A program made the translations under genes and the position numbers. Below are positions 15,995 to 24,555 of a DNA stretch of 35,312 nucleotides, in pieces; position 1 is the stretch's first letter, and every line of letters begins with the position of its first letter. Where the stretch lies: contig JAMPDA010000017.1 in NCBI GenBank assembly GCA_023665905.1, positions 1-35,312 of the forward strand, read 5' to 3'. This DNA is from Roseburia sp. (GTDB lineage Bacteria > Bacillota > Clostridia > Christensenellales > Pumilibacteraceae). The notes under the pieces were generated by a model, which saw only the letters and a list, made by a program, of their open reading frames with translations, did no database searches and was not told the DNA's origin.

Positions 15995-16696
15995 ATGAGT
16001 GTAAAATTAAAGAACGGGCTCAACGATTCCGACAAGATTTTCGTAACGGCGGCGCTGTGGATATCTGCGCTGACCATATTTGCCGTCGCTCTCACTCTGC
16101 CCATGCTTCCGTCCGAGGTCAGCATATTTTACAGGCTCGCCTCAGAGGAGTCGAAGCCGAACAGCAAGTACAACAACCTCGTATTGATGCTGATATCCGT
16201 CATTCCAATGGCGATAATCTTTACCGTTACGGCGTTGCGCAGTCGATACAAAATGAGACATAATTTTCCGTCCGTGTTGCTGTTTTGCATAATGCTGTCC
16301 ATATGCATGGGTGGTGTTATGATCTACGGCATTATAAAGCAGTTCGAAGCGAGCGGCAACGTGGCGAGCATAAGCAACCACTCGCTCATCACGCTTTCCG
16401 TATGCTTTTTGCTGTCCATGGTGTTCGCGGTCCTGCCGTCCTTGATAAACTCCGAATCGTTCATGGCGGAAGCGGGCGAACGGTCGGTTTTTGCGACGCG
16501 CTTTTTTGCGATGGCGGACAGATATTGGCACATCGGCGCTTACGGATATCTTTTATTCGGCGTGGCATGCGCGTTTGTGTACAACGTGTACTCGTATGCC
16601 GTGCTTGCGGTAAGCGCAGTCGTATATTTTATATTCTTTATCGTTTGTTATAAAAAATTCGACAAGCGGAACGACGCGTCGCCCGATAAAGACTGA
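15995..16696 (+). CDS. DUF1648-like integral membrane protein
   Basis: A 233-residue membrane protein with about six hydrophobic segments. The stretch after the first one, LPMLPSEVSIFYRLASEESKPNSKYNNLVL, resembles the DUF1648 domain (LP..IP.H pattern, then a Lys-x3-hydrophobic segment) seen in SdpI-like immunity and related membrane proteins; the match is by eye and partial. It is preceded by a good GGGAGGG ribosome binding site and starts 24 bases after tsaD, so it may be the last gene of the secA operon. It converges on the amidase-like gene with 45 bases between. Role unknown. Confidence 0.65.
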   Translation: MSVKLKNGLNDSDKIFVTAALWISALTIFAVALTLPMLPSEVSIFYRLASEESKPNSKYNNLVLMLISVIPMAIIFTVTALRSRYKMRHNFPSVLLFCIMLSICMGGVMIYGIIKQFEASGNVASISNHSLITLSVCFLLSMVFAVLPSLINSESFMAEAGERSVFATRFFAMADRYWHIGAYGYLLFGVACAFVYNVYSYAVLAVSAVVYFIFFIVCYKKFDKRNDASPDKD

Positions 16697-16741
16697 CGAA
16701 CGATAAGCGGCATATCGACCGTATTCCATATATTTAAAATA

Positions 16742-17761
16742 TCAGAACAGCCTTGGTCTGCCGCCGCCGATAGGCGCGAGCGATCGTATTGCGTCGCCGC
16801 TCACGGCGCCGTCGCAATAAAGTGCGTTCAAGTTAGATTCGCATAAGTATTCGTTAAATGCGCGCAGCGTTTGCTCGTCGAGTACGCCGTTTACGGGCGC
16901 GTCGTAGAGTTTCGAGCGCAGTTTGTGCTGGATATACCACACAAAATTGTCGCGCGAGCCGATGGAAAGCTTTTCGGGAATGTTCGTCAGCAGCAGATCG
17001 CGCCAGACGGCGGCGGTGACCGCGCCCGTCGGCTTGCCGTTGTTTTCGCACAGCCGTTTTACTGCGTTTTCGGTGACTGCGCCGAAAACCCCGTCGGCGG
17101 CGAGGTCGAAGCCGTACATATCGAGCAGCGTCTGGAGCATTTTCACCTTCTTACCGCGCCGTGCGGTGCACAGCATAGGGTACGCGAAAATGTCGTCGCG
17201 CTTTATGTACGGCATGTCGAAGTGTTCGCATATGCCGCGCGCGATATACTCCGCGATATCTATCGAGCGGTCGGGATCGCAGAGCAATTTCGCTTCGTCG
17301 AAGTTCGTCAGATATCCGACGTCGATGACGGCGGTAGGGCAGTTCGCGGCGTTCTGACCGGGATCGGGAAACACGTCGCCGTGCAAGCCGTACAGCCACA
17401 GCTTTGCGCAGATGTCCTCACACAGCGTTTTCGACTTCTGCAAGAACCGACCTTGCGAAAAGCGGATATGGGATCCGCATTTGTCGTTGAACGTCTTGCG
17501 CGAACCGAACGCGCCGCACGACAGTATCACAGCCGCATCGACGCTACCGCGGTTGATTTGCATGTACAGCTCCTGAGCGTCGGCGACGCAGGCAACCGTT
17601 CGCGATACCGTGTCGAAGCCGCAACGCAAAAGCGCCGCCGACAGGTCGAGCTTTGCAATGCGCGCGATCTCCTTTCCGTCGATGCGCGCGCCTATGTACG
17701 GCATTACCGGCGACGCGTCGCAGCTCGCGTCGTCCACAACGGCTATCACTGTATTTTCCAT
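16742..17761 (-). CDS. Amidase_3-fold protein with altered metal site and two peptidoglycan-binding repeats
   Basis: A 339-residue protein. Residues about 4-175 align by eye with N-acetylmuramoyl-L-alanine amidase (Amidase_3). However, the zinc ligand His of the DPGH motif is Cys14 (DASC), the His of the SIHAN motif appears as Cys82 (ILSCGA), and the catalytic Glu of VEVGFL is Asp147 (VIDVGYL); Glu31 may be the kept third ligand. The C-terminal half has two PG_binding_1 repeats, one with LQTLLDMYGFDLAADGVFGAVTENAV and one with IQHKLRSKLYDAPVNGVLDEQTLRAF. No signal peptide is evident with this start, which is preceded by GGGAGA; the longer frame to 17968 overlaps copA and is less likely. Possibly a non-enzymatic or metal-altered wall-binding protein, perhaps related to sporulation or cell-wall control. 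Confidence 0.75.
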   Translation of the reverse strand: MENTVIAVVDDASCDASPVMPYIGARIDGKEIARIAKLDLSAALLRCGFDTVSRTVACVADAQELYMQINRGSVDAAVILSCGAFGSRKTFNDKCGSHIRFSQGRFLQKSKTLCEDICAKLWLYGLHGDVFPDPGQNAANCPTAVIDVGYLTNFDEAKLLCDPDRSIDIAEYIARGICEHFDMPYIKRDDIFAYPMLCTARRGKKVKMLQTLLDMYGFDLAADGVFGAVTENAVKRLCENNGKPTGAVTAAVWRDLLLTNIPEKLSIGSRDNFVWYIQHKLRSKLYDAPVNGVLDEQTLRAFNEYLCESNLNALYCDGAVSGDAIRSLAPIGGGRPRLF

Positions 17762-17829
17762 AATTCTCCCATGCATACTAATATATGCCGCGTCGGCGGC
17801 AAAAGAACGAAAAAATGTTTGATTTGCTG

Positions 17830-17858
17830 TTGACATACATTCTATATCATGGTAAAAT
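17830..17858 (+). promoter_or_regulatory. Promoter of copA
   Basis: TTGACA (17830-17835) and TAAAAT (17853-17858) with a 17-base spacer. The start codon is only 9 bases after the -10 box, and the AGGAG in between (17862-17866) would sit at or before the predicted RNA start. No CsoR or CopY operator was recognised. Confidence 0.75.
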
Positions 17859-17867
17859 AATAGGAGT

Positions 17868-20396
17868 ATGGAAAGGACGTTTGAGATCAGCGGAATGACG
17901 TGCGCGGCATGCGCGGCGCATGTGGAAAAAGCGGTCAAAAAGTTAGGCGTGGAAAAGGTAAACGTCAACCTGCTTTTAAACCGTATGACCGTCGATACGG
18001 AAATATCGGACGGCGAAATAATAGACGCCGTCGTGCGCGCCGGTTACGGCGCGAGCCTGTCGTCCGGCTCCGGCGCGGCGGGCGGAAAAAAACGCGCCGC
18101 GCGCGACGGGGGAGTAAAGAACGACGAAGCGAAAACGCTTTTGATACGGTTTATCGTGTCGCTCGTGTTTTTGCTGCCGCTAATGTATTTTTCAATGGGC
18201 CACATGGCAGGGTTTCCTGCCGGCGCGCTCGATCCGCACAATGATCCCGCCTCTTTTGCGCTCATACAGCTCGTGCTCACGACGCCGGTGTTGGTGATAA
18301 ACTCGAGGTTTTTCGTAAGAGGCGCGAAGTCGCTTTTGCGTCGCGCGCCGAGCATGGATACGCTCGTATCGCTCGGGTCGGGCGCGGCTTACATCTACGG
18401 CTTGGTCGTGGTGTTCCTCATAAACTCGCACATGGCTGCCGGCGAAATGTCGGAAGCGACCGAGCTTGCGATGAACTTGTTTTTCGAGTCGGCGGCGACG
18501 ATACTTACGCTCGTCACGCTCGGCAAGTTTTTGGAAGCAAAGTCCAAGGGCAAGACGCGATCGGAGGTGGACAAACTCATGCGCCTGCGTCCGCAGACGG
18601 CGACCGTTATACGCGACGGCGAAGAAGTCACCGTATCGGTCAATGATATAGCGGTGGGCGACGAAGTTGTTGTGCTGTCCGGCGAGTATATTCCGTGCGA
18701 CGGCGCGATAAAGGACGGCGCGACTACGCTCGATAAGTCCGCTATCACGGGCGAATCGATACCCGTCGAAGCGAGCGTGGGCGATAAAGTAACTTCCGCC
18801 GTGCTCAATCTGACGGGCAGGATAGTCATAGTCGCGGAAAAGGTGGGCGCGGACACCACGCTCAGCAAGATAGTCGAGCTCATAGAAAACGCCGGCGGCT
18901 CCAAAGCGCCCATTCAAAAGATAGCCGACAGAGTTTCCGCGGTGTTCGTCCCGACGGTTTGCGCAATAGCGCTCGTTACGCTTATAGTGTGGCTGTGCCT
19001 CGGCGGCGTCGGTCGCGCGCTGACCATGGCGATATCCGTGCTCGTAATATCGTGCCCGTGCGCGCTCGGGCTGGCTACGCCCGTCGCCGTAATGGCGGGA
19101 ACGGGCAGAGCCGCGGCGTACGGTGTGCTCGTGAAAAATGCGGAAGTGCTGCAAGGCTTGCAGGGCGTGGAGATCTTCGCGCTCGACAAGACGGCGACAA
19201 TAACCGAGGGCAAGCCGCGCGTCACCGATGTGACGGCGTGCGGCGCGTTTTCGGGCGACACAAATGCGGTGCTCAAGGTGTGCGCCGCGCTCGAAACGGC
19301 TTCGACGCATCCGCTCGCAAAGGCGATAATGGAAGCGTACGACGGCGAGCATGCCGCCGTGCAGTCGAGCGAGTACAGGATAGGTTACGGCGTGGTCGGT
19401 GTCGTGGACGGCGTAGAGTATGCGCTCGGCGCGGCGCGGCTCATGAAAGAGTACGGCGTAGATGTGGACGAGGGCGGCGAGCAGACGGTGTATCTGTGCA
19501 AAAAAGGCGAGCTGCTCGGCTCCGTCACCGTCAACGACGAGGTCAAGCCGTCGAGCAAGCGCGCGATAGAGCTGTTAAAGTCGGTCGGCGCGCGCACCGT
19601 AATGCTGACGGGCGACAACAAGCGTCAGGCAAAGCGCATAGCCGACGCGGTCGGGATTTCGGAAGTTTACTGCGACGTACTGCCGCAGGACAAACTGCAA
19701 ATTGTGGAAAAGCTCAAGGCGGAGGGCAAAACGGCAATGGTGGGCGACGGCATAAACGACGCGCCGGCGCTCAAAGCCGCCGATATCGGCATAGCGATAG
19801 GTTCGGGCACGGACGTCGCAATAGAAGCCGCCGACGTCGTGCTCGTTAAGTCCGACCTTGCCGACGTTCCGCGCGCAATGGCTGTGTCGCGCATGGCGCT
19901 ACGCAACATCAAGCAAAATCTGTTCTGGGCTTTCATATATAATATACTCGGCATACCTCTTGCGGCGGGCGTGCTGTACGCAGTCGGCGTCACGCTCAAC
20001 CCCATGATAGCCGCAGGCGCAATGGCTTTTTCGTCGCTGTTTGTGGTGTGCAACGCACTGCGCCTTACCGTAATGCGCTTCGACGACGACAGGCTGAAGC
20101 ACAAGCTCGGCAAAAAAAGCGCTAAGCGCAAAGCGGCGTCCGACGCGTCCGACACTGTTATAACCGAAATCAATCAAGGAGATGATGATATAATGAAAGT
20201 AAAACTCAAAGTCGAAGGCATGAGCTGCATGCATTGCTCCGCGCGCGTCAAATCGGCGCTCGAGGCCGTGGACGGCGTAAAAAGCGCCGACGTCGATCTC
20301 AAAAAGGGCGTAGCGACCGTCAAGGGCGAGTTCGACGCAGAAGCGGCTGTTAAAGCTGTGAAGGACGCAGGCTATTCCGCAGAAATATTAAGTTAA
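17868..20396 (+). CDS. copA: Copper-exporting P1B ATPase with C-terminal CopZ-like domain
   Basis: An 842-residue membrane pump for Cu(I). In order: an N-terminal HMA domain with GMTCAAC (Cys12, Cys15), membrane helices, actuator motif ITGESIP, the CPC ion-binding motif (396-398, ISCPCALGLATP), the phosphorylation site DKTAT with Asp440, a THPLAKA nucleotide-binding motif, MVGDGINDAPAL, and a second HMA domain after residue 776 with GMSCMHC (Cys787, Cys790). The phosphorylation motif is normally DKTGT; the Gly-to-Ala change is clear in the sequence. A C-terminal HMA domain is uncommon and resembles the separate chaperone CopZ. The promoter sits directly upstream, divergent from the amidase-like gene. 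Silver or other soft metals could also be transported. Confidence 0.95.
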   Translation: MERTFEISGMTCAACAAHVEKAVKKLGVEKVNVNLLLNRMTVDTEISDGEIIDAVVRAGYGASLSSGSGAAGGKKRAARDGGVKNDEAKTLLIRFIVSLVFLLPLMYFSMGHMAGFPAGALDPHNDPASFALIQLVLTTPVLVINSRFFVRGAKSLLRRAPSMDTLVSLGSGAAYIYGLVVVFLINSHMAAGEMSEATELAMNLFFESAATILTLVTLGKFLEAKSKGKTRSEVDKLMRLRPQTATVIRDGEEVTVSVNDIAVGDEVVVLSGEYIPCDGAIKDGATTLDKSAITGESIPVEASVGDKVTSAVLNLTGRIVIVAEKVGADTTLSKIVELIENAGGSKAPIQKIADRVSAVFVPTVCAIALVTLIVWLCLGGVGRALTMAISVLVISCPCALGLATPVAVMAGTGRAAAYGVLVKNAEVLQGLQGVEIFALDKTATITEGKPRVTDVTACGAFSGDTNAVLKVCAALETASTHPLAKAIMEAYDGEHAAVQSSEYRIGYGVVGVVDGVEYALGAARLMKEYGVDVDEGGEQTVYLCKKGELLGSVTVNDEVKPSSKRAIELLKSVGARTVMLTGDNKRQAKRIADAVGISEVYCDVLPQDKLQIVEKLKAEGKTAMVGDGINDAPALKAADIGIAIGSGTDVAIEAADVVLVKSDLADVPRAMAVSRMALRNIKQNLFWAFIYNILGIPLAAGVLYAVGVTLNPMIAAGAMAFSSLFVVCNALRLTVMRFDDDRLKHKLGKKSAKRKAASDASDTVITEINQGDDDIMKVKLKVEGMSCMHCSARVKSALEAVDGVKSADVDLKKGVATVKGEFDAEAAVKAVKDAGYSAEILS
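20193..20396 (+). other. copZ: Possible internal start giving a free CopZ-like chaperone
   Basis: Within copA, in the same frame, ATG 20193 is preceded by AAGGAG (20176-20181), a strong ribosome binding site 11 bases upstream. From it would come a 67-residue HMA protein starting MKVKLKVEGMSCMHC, which is the normal size of CopZ. This looks like a copA-copZ gene pair whose stop codon has been lost. The internal site may still yield free CopZ. Confidence 0.5.
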
Positions 20397-20411
20397 CGGC
20401 GGTGCACTCAT

Positions 20412-20506
20412 CGCGTGATGCGAACTACGTGCGGCAAGTCGCCTTGGTCATGTAGGTGGGTCTACACTCCCGTCGGCGACTTGCCGCCTGTTGTTCGCCT
20501 GACGCG
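20412..20506. repeat. Long imperfect inverted repeat downstream of copA
   Basis: Three nested pairings surround a central loop: CGCGT (20412-20416) with ACGCG (20502-20506), GCGAAC (20420-20425) with GTTCGC (20493-20498), and GCGGCAAGTCGCC (20431-20443) with GGCGACTTGCCGC (20475-20487). The 31-base loop holds a smaller GTAG/CTAC hairpin. There is no T-run, so this is not a usual terminator. It may be a structured RNA, a processing or mRNA-stabilising hairpin, or a remnant of a mobile element. Confidence 0.6.
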
Positions 20507-20611
20507 CGATTGCCCCGCCTTGTTTGGCGTTGAAAGCAGTACCTGTACTGAAATATCCAAGGATGGCAGATTAAAAGTCCATTAGAATTGGGTTATAATC
20601 GGTCGTTTATA

Positions 20612-20640
20612 TTGACAAAACGCCCGTCGTAACGTAAAAT
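20612..20640 (+). promoter_or_regulatory. Promoter of the four-repeat surface protein gene
   Basis: TTGACA (20612-20617) and TAAAAT (20635-20640) with a 17-base spacer. A second, weaker -10 candidate TATAAT lies at 20594-20599 with a poor -35. Confidence 0.7.
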
Positions 20641-20670
20641 GTATTCGTATACATTTGCAAGGAGTACGCC

Positions 20671-23600
20671 GTGGCGAAAAAAATCGTAACGCAGACTGAC
20701 GGAACGGAAACGCCGGAGGAGCGCGACGCGCGCCTTAACAGCAAGCGCAAGCACAAGAAGTGTTGCACTTGCTGTTTGGTGTTCGTGATAGTTTTGGTTG
20801 TGATACTCGCGGCGGCTTTCGGCGTGGGCTGGTATTTCGGCGATAAATACACCAAAGAATACTTGGACATGTCGCTCGGCGATACGCTGGGCGTTGTTTC
20901 CGATCTGTATTGGACAAAGGATAAGCACGTAGTCAAGAACCCGTACTCCGATTCCGATTTGGACGACTTTTACGCACAGATCAAAAAGAACCTGTTGCTC
21001 AAAGAGGACGCCGATATAGACTTTGAAACGGCGCTTTCTTCGGCAATGGACAGCTTTTTATCCGCAGGCGTGGACGGCATAAACGGCGAGGGTTCGGCGC
21101 AAGCCGCACTGCGAAACGCCGCCGAGGGCGACGGCGACGGGCAGTCGGACGACGGCGATAAATCGGTCACCGACGCGCTCGTAGACATGTTTGTCGGAAT
21201 AATAACGCGCGATAACATAGACGTAACGCGGCTCCACGATTATTCGGAAACGAACGACGAATACATATTCGAGCTCCAAGATAGAGGATTGGCGGCTTTT
21301 ACCAACGAGATGTTAAAGGCCGTGCTGTCCAACGCGCAAAAAATCGATGCGCTCAAAGACTTTGCGGACGTCATCGACTTCAACGACGCGGTGGCGCTCA
21401 AGCAGATACGCTTCAAAGCCGAGTCGAGCGAGAACGAAGTGAGCGAGCAGGTGATGACGGCGACGGTCGCGGATATCACCGTGTGGATCGGACTGCAAAA
21501 GACCGCCGGAAGCGCCCTTAAATATTTTCTCGACGACGCCGGTGTCGGCTGGCTGGGCGGCGTCGCGGGCTTTATGGGCAACGTCATACTGCCCAAAAAT
21601 CTGTATGCCACCGTTTCCGTGCCGCTTCACGGCGACGCCGAGCCGCAGGTGACGCTCAACAAAATGAACGCTTCGGAGCGCGACAGGGCGTACAAGCTCG
21701 TAAACGGCGTGCTCAATATGTCGGGCAGCAGTAAGACGTTGCAGGACTACATGACCGACTTCGCCGACAAAATGCAGCCGTATCTGGAAGCCGCGTCCGA
21801 CAAAATGGACTTTTCGGCGTCGGCGCAGGGCGTTATCAATCTCGACCTTATCGACGCCATGGTTAAAATGGCGAACAAGAGTATCGCGGGCGAAGAACCG
21901 CTGACGAAATCGGACTTTATGTACATGCTGCAAGCGGTGATAGCGTCCGATGCTGACGCGCGCCTTGCGGAAATAGAATACTATCTATATAAGGATTGGT
22001 ACGTAGACGGCGCCGGCGCATACAGGCATGCGCCGAGCGACACGTCGGGAATGACGCCCGTCGATTACGAAAGGGAATTCGTCAACGCCATCGAATCGGC
22101 GTACTCCGTCAATTTCGGCGACGACGCCACGCTGTCCGACGTGTTGGATATGCTCGGCATTTCGCTCGACGGATCGTCGGCTACGGCGCAGTCTAAAGAC
22201 CTTATAGACCTTATCGATTCGTCGCGGCTCCGCGCTTCGCTCGATCGTCCGGAGAGCGAGCTCAAGCTCCGCGTTACGGACAGAATGCTCGGCGCGGCGC
22301 TGAGCGGCAAGCTCGATTCGGCGCTCAAGAACGGCAACAACGATTTCGGCGGGCTCAACGTCATGCTCGACGCGCTCACCTTTGTGGAAGCCGAGCCGTC
22401 TAACGGGCACACTTACGCGCTGATAGCGGCGGAAGTGGACTTCGACGAGCTCGTGGCGTCGCTCGAGGGCGACATTCTCTCCAAGCTCGCCGCGAGCATA
22501 CTTCCCGAAAAGGTGCTTTTGAGCATAACCGTGGACGTCACGCTCAGTCCTGCGGCAGGGTTTGAGTATGCGCCGGCGTCGTACATGATAAACGACTGCC
22601 ACAATACGGACAACGTGCTCGATACGCTTGGCAAGCTTATTCCCGGGCTCAGTTTCGACAGCATGACCGGCGAAATAGAAACGATGTTGCGCGACATGCT
22701 CAAAGAGCTCGACAAGACCCTCGATATAGAGATAGTCACTTCTAAAGTCGAGGCGGAAACCACGACAAGCGGTCAGCTCGTGCTGCCGAGCATATTCGAG
22801 TTTGTGTCCAATTCGGTGCTCCTCGACGACAACGACGAAAAGATAGTGTCGAGCAGCGAGCTCATAAACGTGCTGAAAGGCCTTAACGACACCGCCGGCT
22901 TTGACGATACGCCCAAGATCGCCGCGGACTATTCGGAGTTCATGAAGGACGTCACGGATAAATACTATCTCGCGCCCACGCAGCAGCATCCGCTCGACAC
23001 ATTCGACGATCTGACGACGTTCATATCCGCGGACGGCTTCGACGCGAGCAAGTTCCGCATGGAAGGCGACGATCCGCAAGGCAAGTATCTTATATACGAC
23101 ACGCGCGGCGTAGACGAGCTCAAGCCCGTTATGTGCGCGGCGGAGCTCGGCGCGCTCATGGCGGATAAAATACTGACGGGCGACGGCGATATTTCCAAGT
23201 TCAAGCTGATAGAGATACAAACGACGCGAAAGACCCCGACTACGCCGCCCACACTGACGGTAGTGATGTCGGTCAAGATAGACGAGCTCATGCCCGATAA
23301 GGTGCAGGCGCTTATCGACGAGGACTACATGTACGTCACCGTCACCGCGGACGTGTCCGAGCCGATAAACGGCGCGTACCCCGTGAGCGTGGACATAAAC
23401 AACATGGATAGCGAAACGTTTGCCGCGGCGATGAAGATAGTCCGCAATCTCGGCGACGGTTTCGATATAGAGGAGCAGGTGTCCGAGTTCGGAAAAATAC
23501 TGTACGAGCAGATGAGCTCGCTTGAGGAAAGTCTGGGCGGCGACGGCTTTATGACGTTCACCGACGACGGCATAGAGCTCGCCGGCTTCTACGAGTATTT

Positions 23601-24348
23601 GGTCAACAAGCTCGAGCTCAAGGACGGCGACGATCCCGCGTCGCCTGCGTCGCCCGATACCGCAAAGCGCGCGTTGCAGGGCATGTATCCGCAGTCCGAT
23701 GTGCCGGAGCTCAGCAATCCGAACAACTACGCCGTGACAGGCGAACTGCCCGAATTTATCATCAACCATTCGACTGTGACGGAGTACCCGACGGGCACGC
23801 AGATGAGCGATATCAGGTTCAATGGCTTCTTCCAGTCGGCGCTCGTAAACAACGACACCGCGACGGGCGTAACGACCATGCAGACGATAGCGCTCGGCAA
23901 TGCCGACACGAGCGACGAGGCGAAGTATGTGCGCGATTGGCTGAATGCCGCGTTGCCTACGGCGTTGAGGAGCGGTAAGGACTACCTTGTAGTCACGTTC
24001 GCCATGGCGATAAACAAGACCGTTGCGGACGGCGAAACCGACTCGTCCAACGGCTTTATGCCCAACACGGTCTACGCCACGATAGCGCTCGAGCATACTG
24101 ATAGCGGCGAGTACGAGCTTGCAGGCTTTGCCATGAACGGCATGGATAAGTCGGCGCGCGCCGTCATCTTGCAGATAATGAACGTCAGCGACGACGCCAA
24201 CGACGACGGCAAGATAAATATTTCCTCGGTCATAAACGCGAGCTTGGGCGACCTCAACGACCTGATATCGCGCGGCGGAAGCGTAGAAGTTGCTCCGCAG
24301 TTCGGCGGCGAGGGAATAGGCTCGATAATATTCGGCATAGCGACGTAA
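20671..24348 (+). CDS. Large membrane-anchored protein with four internal repeats, unrecognised
   Basis: A 1225-residue protein starting at GTG, with AAGGAG 6 bases upstream. A cytoplasmic, basic head of about 30 residues ends in CCTCC, followed by one transmembrane segment (about 35-56). The rest, about 1165 acidic residues, should lie outside the cell. It reads by eye as four diverged copies of one unit. The best-aligned parts are beta-rich stretches ending in LYATVSV (residue 311), VLLSITV (615), YMYVTVT (886) and VYATIAL (1135). Each is followed by an N-x-M or similar turn and an amphipathic helix such as NKMNASERDRAYKLVNGVL (330) or INNMDSETFAAAMKIVRNL (909). A DR-containing segment precedes the strands in units 1-3 (about residues 205, 538, 812). 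No known domain was recognised and no enzyme motif was seen. It stands alone with its own promoter. Confidence 0.8.
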   Translation: MAKKIVTQTDGTETPEERDARLNSKRKHKKCCTCCLVFVIVLVVILAAAFGVGWYFGDKYTKEYLDMSLGDTLGVVSDLYWTKDKHVVKNPYSDSDLDDFYAQIKKNLLLKEDADIDFETALSSAMDSFLSAGVDGINGEGSAQAALRNAAEGDGDGQSDDGDKSVTDALVDMFVGIITRDNIDVTRLHDYSETNDEYIFELQDRGLAAFTNEMLKAVLSNAQKIDALKDFADVIDFNDAVALKQIRFKAESSENEVSEQVMTATVADITVWIGLQKTAGSALKYFLDDAGVGWLGGVAGFMGNVILPKNLYATVSVPLHGDAEPQVTLNKMNASERDRAYKLVNGVLNMSGSSKTLQDYMTDFADKMQPYLEAASDKMDFSASAQGVINLDLIDAMVKMANKSIAGEEPLTKSDFMYMLQAVIASDADARLAEIEYYLYKDWYVDGAGAYRHAPSDTSGMTPVDYEREFVNAIESAYSVNFGDDATLSDVLDMLGISLDGSSATAQSKDLIDLIDSSRLRASLDRPESELKLRVTDRMLGAALSGKLDSALKNGNNDFGGLNVMLDALTFVEAEPSNGHTYALIAAEVDFDELVASLEGDILSKLAASILPEKVLLSITVDVTLSPAAGFEYAPASYMINDCHNTDNVLDTLGKLIPGLSFDSMTGEIETMLRDMLKELDKTLDIEIVTSKVEAETTTSGQLVLPSIFEFVSNSVLLDDNDEKIVSSSELINVLKGLNDTAGFDDTPKIAADYSEFMKDVTDKYYLAPTQQHPLDTFDDLTTFISADGFDASKFRMEGDDPQGKYLIYDTRGVDELKPVMCAAELGALMADKILTGDGDISKFKLIEIQTTRKTPTTPPTLTVVMSVKIDELMPDKVQALIDEDYMYVTVTADVSEPINGAYPVSVDINNMDSETFAAAMKIVRNLGDGFDIEEQVSEFGKILYEQMSSLEESLGGDGFMTFTDDGIELAGFYEYLVNKLELKDGDDPASPASPDTAKRALQGMYPQSDVPELSNPNNYAVTGELPEFIINHSTVTEYPTGTQMSDIRFNGFFQSALVNNDTATGVTTMQTIALGNADTSDEAKYVRDWLNAALPTALRSGKDYLVVTFAMAINKTVADGETDSSNGFMPNTVYATIALEHTDSGEYELAGFAMNGMDKSARAVILQIMNVSDDANDDGKINISSVINASLGDLNDLISRGGSVEVAPQFGGEGIGSIIFGIAT

Positions 24349-24555
24349 ATAGTGAAGATGTAATAGGGAAAAGTGAAGAAGTGGGCGAGTGGAACAGCTT
24401 TACCTTTCTGCGGCGGTTCGCCTGGATCTCTCCGCGCGCATTGCTCTGCAATGCTTGGTCGAGATGACAATTTAAGTTAAGAAGTAAAAAGGAATAGTGA
24501 AAATGGGTAATGGTTTGACCGCTTCACCCAACGCCGCAAACTCAAACCGGCTCCT

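Noticed and set aside
17761..17790. Leaderless start for the amidase-like gene at 17776
   Set aside because: The TATATT box is only 3 bases from that ATG, too close. The ATG at 17761 with GGGAGA is better.
21985..24096. 703-residue open frame antisense to the four-repeat protein
   Set aside because: It is a shadow frame with Arg/His-rich composition and no ribosome binding site. The plus frame has promoter, ribosome binding site, transmembrane segment and internal repeats.
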